A stretch of DNA of 64,000 nt from a bacterium (GTDB lineage: Bacteria > Auribacterota > Tritonobacteria > UBA1439): assembly GCA_028716845.1 (NCBI GenBank), contig JAQUPF010000001.1:1-64000 (forward strand), given 5' to 3'. Position numbers and translations under genes: made by a program. The notes under the pieces are model-generated. The model saw only the letters and a list, made by a program, of their open reading frames with translations, made no database searches and was not told where the DNA came from. Shown here one piece after another: positions 49,327 to 58,053 of the stretch (position 1 is the stretch's first letter; every line of letters begins with the position of its first letter).

Positions 49327-51516
49327 ATGTCTCGATCAGTCGCAACGGCGGCAATCCGCGGGGCGCACGCGATCCACCGGCGGGCGGAGGAGGCGTTGCG
49401 CGAGGCGGTCTCCTCGCACGGGGAGGCGGCCAGGGTCTCGCTCCCCGACACCGCCTACTACCTGCCGGTCATCTACTCGATGCTCGGCCTGAAGGTCCAG
49501 ACGCTCGGCGACATGAAGAAGGCGCTCGCCCGGGCGAAGGAACTCCTGCCGGAGGTGCCCACGGACCGGCTGTGGCTCCCCTACCTCGGCGACGCGCTCG
49601 ACGCGGGGATGGCGACGCTCTTCGCCGAGGAGGTCATCGAGGCGCTGAAATACCTCGACGGGGGAACGCCGGCGGAGGGGATATGGCTCGGGGCGACCTC
49701 GGACGGCATCCTCCGGACGCAGGGGATCAAGCTCGTGGACGGCAGGATGCCCGGCTTCGCCGCGTGCGTGGGGGCGCTCCCGTCGACGGAGGAGGCGGTG
49801 CGGCTCGCCCGCGACCTCCAGGAGCGGAACATCCTCGTCTTCATGGCCGGCGGCACGGACGGCACAAGCATGGCCGAGCAGCTCGCCGAGGCCGGCGTCG
49901 AGATGAACTGGGACACCTTCCTCGTCCCCTACGGCAAGGACATCACCGCCGCGGTCCTCGCCCTCGGCTTCGCCGCCCGCTCCGCCATGACCTTCGGCGG
50001 GATCCAGCCCGGCGGCCTGGAGGAGGCGAGGCGGATCCTCCTCTACAACAAGGAGCGGGTGATGGCGTTCGTCCTCGCCCTCGGCGAGGTCGACGACGAG
50101 AAGTTCGCCACCGCGGCCGGGGCGCTCAACTTCGGCTTCCCGGTCATCGCCGACACCGCGATCCCGCAGATCCTCCCGAGCGGCATCTGCACCTTCGAAC
50201 ACGTCGTCTCGAACGTCCCCCGCGAGGGGATCGCCCAGAAGGCGATCGACGTGCGCGGCCTCAAGATCAAGGTCGCGAAGATCCCGATCCCCGTCATGTA
50301 CGGCCCCGCCTTCGAGGGGGAGCGCGTGCGGAAGGGGCAGGTGGCGGTCGAGTTCGGCGGCAAGCACGCCCCCGCCTTCGAGTACCTGCGGAGCAGGAAG
50401 ATCGAGGAGGTGGAGGACGGCGGGATCGAGGTCGAAGGCCCCGACGTCGGCGACGTGGAGGAGGCCTCCGCCCTCCCGCTCGCCATCGTCGTGGACGTGG
50501 CCGGCCGCAAGATGCAGAAGGACTTCGAGTCGATCCTCGAGCGGCACATCCACACCTTCCTCTCGGAGGCGATGGGGGTGATGCACATCGGCCAGCGCGA
50601 CATCATCTGGATCCGGATCAGCAGGGACGCCGCCGCGGCCGGCCTCAGGCTCCGCCACCTCGGCGTCATCCTCCGGAGCAAGCTGCTCAACGACTTCCCC
50701 GCCATCGTGGACAAGGTCCAGGTCACCCTCCACACCGTCCGGGAGCGGGTGGAGGCCCTCCTGCCGGAGGCGAAGGCCGCCTACGCGGAGCGCGACGAGC
50801 GGATGGGGGCGATGACCGACGAGTCCGTCGACACCTTCTACTCCTGCCAGCTCTGCCAGTCGTACGCGCCGAACCACATCTGCATCATCACCCCGGAGCG
50901 GCTCGGCCTCTGCGGCGCCTACAACTGGCTCGACGGGAAGGCGGCGCACCAGATCAACCCGACCGGGGCGAACCAGCCCGTCGAGAAGGGTGAGTGCATC
51001 GACCCCGTGAAGGGGAAGTGGGTGGAGATCAACCGGTTCGTGCACGAGAAGTCGAACCGGACGATCGAGAGCTTCAGCGCCTACTCCGCGATGGACGACC
51101 CGATGACCTCCTGCGGCTGTTTCGAATGCATCCTCGCCATCCTCCCCGACGCGAACGGCTTCATGATCGTCAACCGGGAGTACCTGGGGCAGACGCCGTC
51201 CGGGATGACCTTCTCGGCGCTCGCCGAGGCCGTCGGCGGCGGCCAGCAGACGCCCGGCTTCATCGGGATCGGCACCCGCTACATCCTGAGCAGGAAATTC
51301 ATCTCGGCCGACGGGGGCCTCCGGCGGATCGTCTGGATGACGCGGGAGATCAGGGAGCGCCTCGGCGAGGCCCTCCGGCGGCGCTGCGAGGAGAGCGGGG
51401 GCGCCGGCCTGTACGACATGATCGCCGACGAGTCCGTCACGACCGACCCCGCCGAGCTCGTCGAGCACCTCCGGAAGATCGGCCATCCCGCCCTCGGGAT
51501 GGAGCCGCTCCTCTGA
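49327..51516 (+). CDS. acsB: acetyl-CoA synthase (ACS beta subunit)
   Basis: 729 residues. Joins CO, a methyl group from the corrinoid protein and CoA to acetyl-CoA. N-terminal CODH-binding domain ('TAYYLPVIYSMLGLKVQTLGDMKKAL'), middle 'MGVMHIGQRDIIWIRISRDA'-like region, and A-cluster cysteines in 'FYSCQLCQSYAPNHICIITPERLGLCGAYNW' (two pieces, ~504-535) and 'TSCGCFECIL' (~594-603, C-G-C nickel-bridging pair). Full-length bacterial type with N-terminal domain, unlike the shorter archaeal CdhC. 17 bases after the oxidoreductase. Confidence 0.96.
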   Translation: MSRSVATAAIRGAHAIHRRAEEALREAVSSHGEAARVSLPDTAYYLPVIYSMLGLKVQTLGDMKKALARAKELLPEVPTDRLWLPYLGDALDAGMATLFAEEVIEALKYLDGGTPAEGIWLGATSDGILRTQGIKLVDGRMPGFAACVGALPSTEEAVRLARDLQERNILVFMAGGTDGTSMAEQLAEAGVEMNWDTFLVPYGKDITAAVLALGFAARSAMTFGGIQPGGLEEARRILLYNKERVMAFVLALGEVDDEKFATAAGALNFGFPVIADTAIPQILPSGICTFEHVVSNVPREGIAQKAIDVRGLKIKVAKIPIPVMYGPAFEGERVRKGQVAVEFGGKHAPAFEYLRSRKIEEVEDGGIEVEGPDVGDVEEASALPLAIVVDVAGRKMQKDFESILERHIHTFLSEAMGVMHIGQRDIIWIRISRDAAAAGLRLRHLGVILRSKLLNDFPAIVDKVQVTLHTVRERVEALLPEAKAAYAERDERMGAMTDESVDTFYSCQLCQSYAPNHICIITPERLGLCGAYNWLDGKAAHQINPTGANQPVEKGECIDPVKGKWVEINRFVHEKSNRTIESFSAYSAMDDPMTSCGCFECILAILPDANGFMIVNREYLGQTPSGMTFSALAEAVGGGQQTPGFIGIGTRYILSRKFISADGGLRRIVWMTREIRERLGEALRRRCEESGGAGLYDMIADESVTTDPAELVEHLRKIGHPALGMEPLL

Positions 51517-51825
51517 CCGGCGGCCCGGTGCGCCCCGCCGCGGACGGCAACAAGGCACCCCGCACCGCGGATGACCACGGATTCTCAACGGATATTCACG
51601 GATTGAACTACAGCCGAAAGTTCAAAGTGCAAAGACGAAGCCTGGATGAGGTGAAGTATCCGCCGCGGATGTGCGCAGTTCCACAACGTTATTGCCGCGG
51701 ATTCACGCGGATTATCGCGGATTCTCGCCAGCCACAGATCGCTTCTGACGTCTTACTTCTCACGTCTCATTTCTCACAACTGCTCACTTCCCGCGGAATT
51801 CTGTTCTCCCCCTCCCCGATCGCGC
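51517..51825. repeat. R1/R3 repeat cluster between acsB and acsD, no gene
   Basis: CACGGATTCTCAACGGATAT units (51579-51604), R1 (AACTACAGCCGAAAGTTCAA, 51607-51630), R3 copies at 51662-51680 and 51694-51723 ('CCGCGGATGTGCGCAGTTCC' is shared with 44355-44375), then TCTCA/CTCACTTC-type low-complexity to 51790. No gene. Confidence 0.75.
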
Positions 51826-51865
51826 TATAATGTGGGCCCCGCGCGCGCGCCGGCCGACGCCGGCG
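51826..51865 (+). promoter_or_regulatory. acsD promoter -10 and leader hairpin
   Basis: TATAAT at 51826-51831 in context GCGCTATAAT; no convincing -35. Leader contains a perfect 7-base stem CGCCGGC (51848-51854)/GCCGGCG (51859-51865), just before the start region. Confidence 0.5.
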
Positions 51866-51878
51866 TCTTCGCGGGGGG

Positions 51879-52886
51879 ATGGATCACCTTATGACGGCGC
51901 CTTCATTCCGGGCATCGGGCAGGATACGCACGGTCCGCATCGGCGGCACGCCGGCTGACGGCGGCAGCCGCGGCGAGGCCGTCGAGGTCGGCGGGGAGAC
52001 CTGCCTCCCGTTCCACCGCTTCGAGGGGGAGATGCCCCTCCGGCCGGTTGTCGCCTGGGAAATCCCGGACAGCACGCCCGTCGACTGGTGCGAGACGCTC
52101 CGGGAGCCGTACGCAGGCGTTTTCGACGACCCGGTGGCCTGGGCGCGGTTCGCCGTCGAGCGGGGCGCCCGCCTCCTCTGCCTCGACCTCCGCGGCGCGG
52201 CCGCCGACAAGGGGAACCGGAGCGCCGCCGAATCCGCCGACCTCCTCCGGCGCCTCCTCGGCGCGGTGAAGGTCCCCCTCATCGTGAAGGGCCCCGGCCC
52301 CGGCGAGCGGCAGAACGAGGTGCTCACCGCCTGCGCGGAGGCGGCGCAGGGGGAGCGGCTGCTCCTCGCCTCCGCCGTCGAGGAGGAGTACAAGACCCTC
52401 GTCGCCGCAGGCGTCGCCTTCGGCCACGCCGTCACGGCAGAGACGCCGATCGACGTCAATCTCTGCAAGCAGCTCAACATCCTCATGACCGACCTCCACT
52501 TCCCGCCCGATTCGATCGTCATCGATCCGCTCACCGGCGGCCTCGGCTACGGCCTCGAGTACACCTACTCGGTGATGGAGCGGATCCGGCTCCAGGCGCT
52601 CGGCGGCGACGAGATGCTCCAGATGCCGTTCATCTGCTTCGTCGGGGCGGAGTCATGGAAGGTCAAGGAGGTGAAGGTGCCGGAGGAGCGGGAGCCGTCC
52701 TGGGGCGACCGGGCCAGGCGCGGCGTCCTCTGGGAAATCACGACCGCCGTCTCGCTCCTCCACGCCGGCGCCGCGGTCCTCGTCATGCGGCACCCGGCGG
52801 CGATCGCCGCCGTCGAGAAGGCGATCGACGGGCTGATGGAAGGAACAGAGCCACAGAGGGCACAGAGAACATTGAGGATGGGATGA
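51879..52886 (+). CDS. acsD: corrinoid iron-sulfur protein, small subunit
   Basis: 335 residues (or 331 from ATG 51891; neither start has a well-spaced ribosome site). TIM-barrel CFeSP small subunit that, with AcsC, carries the methyl group on cobalamin. Seen: 'PVVAWEIPDSTP', 'LLCLDLRGAAADKGNRSA', 'VPLIVKGPGPGERQNEVL', 'DSIVIDPLTGGLGYGLEYTYSVMERIRLQAL' and 'MPFICFVGAESWKVKE'. The C-terminal 14 residues ('GTEPQRAQRTLRMG') translate R2 repeat DNA (CACAGAGGGCACAGAGAACA). Stop overlaps acsC start (ATGA). Confidence 0.94.
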   Translation: MDHLMTAPSFRASGRIRTVRIGGTPADGGSRGEAVEVGGETCLPFHRFEGEMPLRPVVAWEIPDSTPVDWCETLREPYAGVFDDPVAWARFAVERGARLLCLDLRGAAADKGNRSAAESADLLRRLLGAVKVPLIVKGPGPGERQNEVLTACAEAAQGERLLLASAVEEEYKTLVAAGVAFGHAVTAETPIDVNLCKQLNILMTDLHFPPDSIVIDPLTGGLGYGLEYTYSVMERIRLQALGGDEMLQMPFICFVGAESWKVKEVKVPEEREPSWGDRARRGVLWEITTAVSLLHAGAAVLVMRHPAAIAAVEKAIDGLMEGTEPQRAQRTLRMG

Positions 52887-54232
52887 AGCTGACCGGCCTC
52901 CAGATATTCAAGCTGCTCCCGAACACGAACTGCAGGGAGTGCGGCTTCCAGACCTGCCTCGCCTTCGCCATGAAGCTCGCGGCCAGGCAGGTGAGCCTCG
53001 ACGCCTGCCCCCACGCCTCCGACGAGGCCCGCGAGAAGCTCGGCGCGGCGGCCGCCCCCCCGATCCGCCTCGTGAAGATCGGCGGCGGGGAGCGCGAGGT
53101 CGCCGTCGGCGAGGAGCTCGTCCTGTTCCGTCACGAGAAGACCTTCTACCGGAAGACCGCCGTCGCGGCGCAGGTGGACGACCGGATGGCGCCCGAGGCC
53201 CTCCTCGCGCGGGTGCGGGAGGCCTCCTCCTTCTCCGTCGAGCGCGCCGGCGAGACGCTGCGCCTCGACCTGATCGCGGTGAAGGAGACGGCGGGCGACG
53301 CCGCCCGGTTCGCCGCGGCCGTCCGCGCCGCGCGCGAGGCATGCACGCTCCCGCTCATTCTCGTCTCGCGGGATCCCGGCTGCCTCCGGGCGGGGATCGA
53401 GGCCGCCGCCGGCTCCCGCCCGCTCCTCTGGGGCGCCGGCGACGGCAACGCCGGGGAGGCGATCGCCCTCGCGAAGGAGTTCTCCGTCCCGCTGGTCGTC
53501 GAGGGGAGCGGCGTCGAGGAGACCGCGCGGCTCGCCGCCTCGGCCGTCGAGGCGGGGGTCCACGACCTCGTCCTCTCGCCCGCCGCCGGCGGCGCCGCCG
53601 CCCGCCTGCGGGATTTCACGCTGCTCCGGCGGCACGCCCTCGCCCGCTCGCTCCCGGGGGCGGGCTTTCCGCTCATCATGGCGGCGGGCGGCGACGGCTA
53701 CGACGGGGCCGTGGCGGCCGCGGCCGGCATCTGCAAGTACGCGTCCATCGTCGTCCTCGAGAACCCCGAGCCGTGGCAGTACCTCCCGCTCCTCACCCTC
53801 CGGCAGAACATCTACACCGACCCGCAGAAGCCGCTCCAGGTCGAGCCGGGCGTCTACCCGATCGGCGACGCCGGCGAGGGATCGCCGCTCCTCGTCACGA
53901 CCAACTTCTCCCTCACCTACTTCATGGTCTCGACCGAGATCGAGGCCTCCGAGATCCCCTCGAAGCTCCTCATCATCGACGCGGAGGGGCAGTCGGTCCT
54001 CACGGCATGGGCGGCGGGGAAGTTCAACGCGGAGATCATCGCCCGCGCGGTCACGGATCGGGATCTCGAGAAGAGCGTCCCCCACCGGCGGATCATCATC
54101 CCCGGCTACGTCGCGATGCTGAGCGGCGATCTCGAGGACAAGCTCCCGGGCTGGAACGTGATGGTCGGCCCGCAGGAATCCGCCGACATCCCCTCCTATA
54201 TGAAGGATGTGTGGGCGAAGGCGGCCTCCTGA
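52883..54232 (+). CDS. acsC: corrinoid iron-sulfur protein, large subunit
   Basis: 449 residues. N-terminal [4Fe-4S] domain 'NCRECGFQTCLAFAMKLAARQVSLDAC' (~16-42; C-x2-C-x4-C-x16-C; the low-potential cluster for reductive activation), a TIM-barrel middle and a C-terminal cobalamin-binding part ('GQSVLTAWAAGKFNAEII', 'IIIPGYVAMLSGDLEDKLPGWNVMVGPQES'). Heterodimer with AcsD; accepts methyl from a methyltransferase and delivers it to AcsB. Overlaps acsD by 4 bases. Confidence 0.95.
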   Translation: MKLTGLQIFKLLPNTNCRECGFQTCLAFAMKLAARQVSLDACPHASDEAREKLGAAAAPPIRLVKIGGGEREVAVGEELVLFRHEKTFYRKTAVAAQVDDRMAPEALLARVREASSFSVERAGETLRLDLIAVKETAGDAARFAAAVRAAREACTLPLILVSRDPGCLRAGIEAAAGSRPLLWGAGDGNAGEAIALAKEFSVPLVVEGSGVEETARLAASAVEAGVHDLVLSPAAGGAAARLRDFTLLRRHALARSLPGAGFPLIMAAGGDGYDGAVAAAAGICKYASIVVLENPEPWQYLPLLTLRQNIYTDPQKPLQVEPGVYPIGDAGEGSPLLVTTNFSLTYFMVSTEIEASEIPSKLLIIDAEGQSVLTAWAAGKFNAEIIARAVTDRDLEKSVPHRRIIIPGYVAMLSGDLEDKLPGWNVMVGPQESADIPSYMKDVWAKAAS

Positions 54233-54267
54233 GCGCCCGGGCGCCGGCGGGGGCGGCGGACAGGACG

Positions 54268-56151
54268 GTGAAGGCGCACAGGGTCAAATTCCTCCCCTCG
54301 GGCGGCGAGATCGCCGTCCGCGACGGGTCGACGGTCCATGAGGCCGCCGCCGCCCTCGGCATCCCGATCAGGGCCGAGTGCGGGGCGCAGGGCCGGTGCG
54401 GCCGCTGCGTGGTGAAGGTCGAATCGGGGGACGCGCCGCCGACCCCCCACCCCGCCCTCCCCGACGAGCGCCAGGCGAGGGGATACCGGCTCGCGTGCCT
54501 GCTCCGCGTCGCCGGGGACCTCGTCGTCTCCGTCCCGGACGAATCGCTCCTGCCCGCGGCGGGCGTGGATTTCGAGACGGTCATCCTCGCCGAGGATGAC
54601 GCGAAGCGGCGCGACGCGCTCGCGGGGCTCGTCCCGTCATCCCCCCTCAGGCGGATACCGCTCGAGCTGCCCCCCCCGACGCTCGACGACAACATCGACG
54701 ACCGCGAGCGGGTCTGCCGGGCGCTCCGGGCGGCGGGCGTCCGGGGCGAGCCGCGCGTCGGCCTCAGCTCCCTCCGCCGGATGCCCGCCGTCCTCCGCGG
54801 GAGCGGCTGGAAGGCGGCGGCCGACGTCTTCGCGGGGAGGCACGGCCCGGAGATCGTGTCGATCCGCCCCGTGGACGCCCCCGGCCCCTGGGGCCTCGCG
54901 GTCGACCTCGGCACCACCACGGTCGTCGCCGAGATCGTCGACCTCGCGACCGGCGCCTGCCTGCGCCGCGCCGCCGCCTACAACCGGCAGCTCTCCTGCG
55001 GCGCGGACATCATCAGCAGGATCGTCGCCGCCTCCCGCGAGGGCGGCGCCGGGCGCCTCCGGGAGCTCGCCCTCGAGACGATCCACGCGATCCTCGACCG
55101 CCTCTGCCGGCACGCGGGCATCGGCCCCGACGACATCTCCGCGGCCGCGGTCGCCGGCAACACCACGATGGTCCACCTCCTCCTCGGCCTCCCCGCCGAG
55201 CAGATCAGGATCGAGCCGTACATCCCGGTCGTCAACCGCTATCCCGTCCTCGCGGCGGCGGAGGTCGGCCTCGGGATCGACCCGTCCGCCCCGGTCCTCC
55301 TCGCCCCGGGCATCGGGAGCTACGTCGGCGGCGACGTCCTCGCGGGCATCATCGCCTGCGGGATGCACCGCGCCGGGGAGACCATCCTCTTCATCGACGC
55401 GGGGACGAACGGCGAGATCGTCCTCGGCAACAGGGATTGGATGATGGGCTGCGCCTGCTCCACCGGCCCCGCCTTCGAGGGGGTGGGGATCGCGAGCGGC
55501 ATGATGGCCTCGCCGGGCGCGGTGGAGGCGGTCGCCATCCCCTCGCGGGACGCCGCCCCGTCGATCGTCACCATCGCCGGCGGGCCGGCGCGCGGGCTCT
55601 GCGGCTCCGGGATGATCGACCTCATGGCGCAGCTCTTCCTCCGCGGCCTCGTCGACCGGCGGGGGACGCTCGATCCCGGGAGCGGGTGCCCGCGCATCGC
55701 GGACCGCGGCGGACACCGCGCCTACCTCGTGCGGGAGGAGGGGGAGGAGGGAGCCGCCCGCGACATCCACCTCACGGACGTCGATCTGAAAAAGCTCCTC
55801 CGGACGAAGGCGGCGATCCAGTCGGCCATCCGGACGCTGCTCCGGTGCGCCGATCTGGAGGAGGGGGAGATCGCGCGGATCGTCATCGCGGGCCGGCTCG
55901 GCGAGGCGATCGACGCGGCGAACGCCGCGGCGATCGGGATGCTCCCGCCCCTCCCGCTCGAGCGGTTCTCGTACGTCGGGAACGGCTCGCTCTGGGGGGC
56001 GAACATGCTCCTCCTGTCGGGGGAGAAAGGGGGGGAGATCCTCTCCCTCGCCGACCGGATCACCTATATCGACCTCAGCACCCACCCCCGCTACATGGAC
56101 GAGTTCATCGCCTCGCTCTTCATCCCGCACACCGACGCCGTCGGGAAATGA
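54268..56151 (+). CDS. reductive activator of the corrinoid protein (RACo, DUF4445)
   Basis: 627 residues from GTG 54268, where the ferredoxin-like domain begins ('MKAHRVKFLPSGGEIAV'); an in-frame GTG at 54211 would add 19 residues and overlap acsC. N-terminal [2Fe-2S] domain 'ECGAQGRCGRCVVKV' (~36-50) with a later C, linker, then an ASKHA-type ATPase: 'AVDLGTTTVVAEIVDLATG' (~210-228), 'DAGTNGEIVLGN' and 'GGPARGLCGSGMIDL'. RACo uses ATP to drive reduction of inactive Co(II) corrinoid. Follows acsC by 35 bases and ends the cluster. Confidence 0.92.
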   Translation: MKAHRVKFLPSGGEIAVRDGSTVHEAAAALGIPIRAECGAQGRCGRCVVKVESGDAPPTPHPALPDERQARGYRLACLLRVAGDLVVSVPDESLLPAAGVDFETVILAEDDAKRRDALAGLVPSSPLRRIPLELPPPTLDDNIDDRERVCRALRAAGVRGEPRVGLSSLRRMPAVLRGSGWKAAADVFAGRHGPEIVSIRPVDAPGPWGLAVDLGTTTVVAEIVDLATGACLRRAAAYNRQLSCGADIISRIVAASREGGAGRLRELALETIHAILDRLCRHAGIGPDDISAAAVAGNTTMVHLLLGLPAEQIRIEPYIPVVNRYPVLAAAEVGLGIDPSAPVLLAPGIGSYVGGDVLAGIIACGMHRAGETILFIDAGTNGEIVLGNRDWMMGCACSTGPAFEGVGIASGMMASPGAVEAVAIPSRDAAPSIVTIAGGPARGLCGSGMIDLMAQLFLRGLVDRRGTLDPGSGCPRIADRGGHRAYLVREEGEEGAARDIHLTDVDLKKLLRTKAAIQSAIRTLLRCADLEEGEIARIVIAGRLGEAIDAANAAAIGMLPPLPLERFSYVGNGSLWGANMLLLSGEKGGEILSLADRITYIDLSTHPRYMDEFIASLFIPHTDAVGK

Positions 56152-56345
56152 TCCGCGGCCCGACCTGCTCTCAGCGGTCGCGCACATGCACGAGCGGATG
56201 GAGGAACGGCCCTCGCAGGAGCTCCTCCGGACGGGCGGGGAAGAGCCGAGACCGATTCAGTCAATCCTCGAGGTTCGACCCCGATGCAGTGGGCGGAATG
56301 CCCCCGGTGTGTTGTTTCGCCTTCCCGCCGGGCTCCCGCCGGCAT
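56152..56345. other. gap between convergent RACo and GT2 genes
   Basis: No gene, repeat or convincing terminator seen in these 194 bases. Confidence 0.4.
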
Positions 56346-57995
56346 TCACGGCGGACCCTCCCTCCGGTATTTCGGCGTCACGAAGAACTGCATGTGCCTG
56401 CCCAGCATGAGGCGTGTCTGGGCGTCCAGCGCAGGGAGGCCGGTGAGGAATATGGTTATCGGCGGGAGAAGAAACCACTCCGGTATGTGCACGATCTTCC
56501 TCAGCCAGCCGTAGCGGGTGTTCTTCGGCGGCAGCAGGAAGAGACTCAGAAACACGCATATGAGGATACCGGTGAGCGCGAGTATGAACACCGTCCCCCG
56601 TATCCTCGGCAACGCGTAAAAGACCGGCATGCTGCTGAATTCGCGCGGGGCATAGAGAATCGGCAGCCATGATATCAGCGCGTAGAGGAATGGCCAACTG
56701 GACCAGGTGATCGTGCGATCGAAGAGCTTGAAGGCGTACCGGAACCTGTTGTAGGGGGATATCCCGTTCTTCCCCAGGAAGGCCCTCATCACGAGAGGAA
56801 AGTTCTCGACGCCCCACGCCCACCGCCTCCGCTGCCTGTAGATGTTCTTGAACGTTCTCCACAGCGTGCCACCCTCGTTCACGTCCATGGAGAGCGTCAC
56901 GTAGATCGGGACGACCCTGTAATCCCCGTCGAAGTGGATCAGCGACTTCCAGTAGATCGCCGAGTCGTCGGATATGATGTCGACCGGCCAGTAGCCGACC
57001 TCCACCAGCGCCTTGAAGCTCATGCTGTGGCTCGAGAAGGTGACCCGTTTCTCCGGGTCGGTGTCCTCGATGAGCTGGACGAACGAGGCTCCCACATCCA
57101 GCACGCGGGCGAAGCTGTGCGCCTCCCAGATGTTGTTGTGGTACACGGGCACGGGCTGGTAGCTCGCGCGGGTCCGCTGTGGGGTTACCATGAAGTTGAA
57201 GGTCAGGGAGGCGAAATACTCGGGCGATACCACGGTGTCGGAATCGAAGCACGACACGATGACGTTGTCCGGGGGGATGGCCTTCCGCTCGAAGTAGTCC
57301 CTCGCGGTCCGTGCCGCGCAGGTCACGTTCGCCCCCTTCACCTTCGCCTCCCCCTCGATGCCGTCCGGATGCGTCACCATGAAACAGGCCATGAAATCAC
57401 CGCGATACCGCTCCACCAGCCGCCTGCAGTCGTCCCTGACCGCGTCGTCCGCCCGTTCCTCCACCGCGAGGACCACCGCCATCCGGGTGGTCGGGTACAC
57501 CCCGTCCCGGAGGGCCCGTATTCCCGGCTCCACGACCGCAGCCGCCTCCGAGGCGACCGGGATTATCACGAGATGGTATATGGCGTCGCTCGGGGGGGGG
57601 AGCGAGCCGCTCTTCAGCACGTGCTTCACCTGCTCTCCGATAATGCGCCGGGCGATCCTCTCGCGGAGGCTCCCCGCCGGTGGGGCGGCGGGCGGCCGCT
57701 CCGGATCCTGGATGATCGCGTCGAGCTCCTCAATCCTCTCCATCCAGCCGGCCCTTCTCATGATGAAGAGCTTGCCGTAGGCGATGAGAAGAAAGATGTT
57801 CATGTAGAGGAGCCGCATGATCCAGTACACAAGAAAGGCTATGATAAAGGCGGAGCCGGCGAGCGGATGCACAAGATACAGCGCGGCACTGCCGATGATG
57901 ATCGCCCAGCTCGTCGCGCCGGGAACGATCTCGAGAATCCGCTGCAGACGCCTCTCCTTCCCGGAAAGGTTTTGTCGGGAATACGAAAAATCCAT
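56346..57995 (-). CDS. membrane glycosyltransferase, family 2
   Basis: 549 residues from M at 57995 (GGAGG 12 bases upstream; the longer frame overlaps the PEGA gene). Two N-terminal transmembrane segments (~25-90), a cytosolic GT2 domain with 'SCFDSDTVVSPEYF' (DxD), 'IISDDSAIYWKSL' (acceptor acid) and 'NIYRQRRRWAWGVENFP' (QxxRW), then ~4 transmembrane segments. The arrangement is that of processive cellulose/hyaluronan-synthase-like enzymes. Product unknown. Next to a PEGA-domain membrane protein on the same strand, so the two may form a surface-polysaccharide unit. Confidence 0.82.
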   Translation of the reverse strand: MDFSYSRQNLSGKERRLQRILEIVPGATSWAIIIGSAALYLVHPLAGSAFIIAFLVYWIMRLLYMNIFLLIAYGKLFIMRRAGWMERIEELDAIIQDPERPPAAPPAGSLRERIARRIIGEQVKHVLKSGSLPPPSDAIYHLVIIPVASEAAAVVEPGIRALRDGVYPTTRMAVVLAVEERADDAVRDDCRRLVERYRGDFMACFMVTHPDGIEGEAKVKGANVTCAARTARDYFERKAIPPDNVIVSCFDSDTVVSPEYFASLTFNFMVTPQRTRASYQPVPVYHNNIWEAHSFARVLDVGASFVQLIEDTDPEKRVTFSSHSMSFKALVEVGYWPVDIISDDSAIYWKSLIHFDGDYRVVPIYVTLSMDVNEGGTLWRTFKNIYRQRRRWAWGVENFPLVMRAFLGKNGISPYNRFRYAFKLFDRTITWSSWPFLYALISWLPILYAPREFSSMPVFYALPRIRGTVFILALTGILICVFLSLFLLPPKNTRYGWLRKIVHIPEWFLLPPITIFLTGLPALDAQTRLMLGRHMQFFVTPKYRREGPP

Positions 57996-58053
57996 GATTC
58001 GAGCCGGCCTCCATCCCCCGTCGCCCTCGCGGGGGGAAAGAACCCGATCATCC

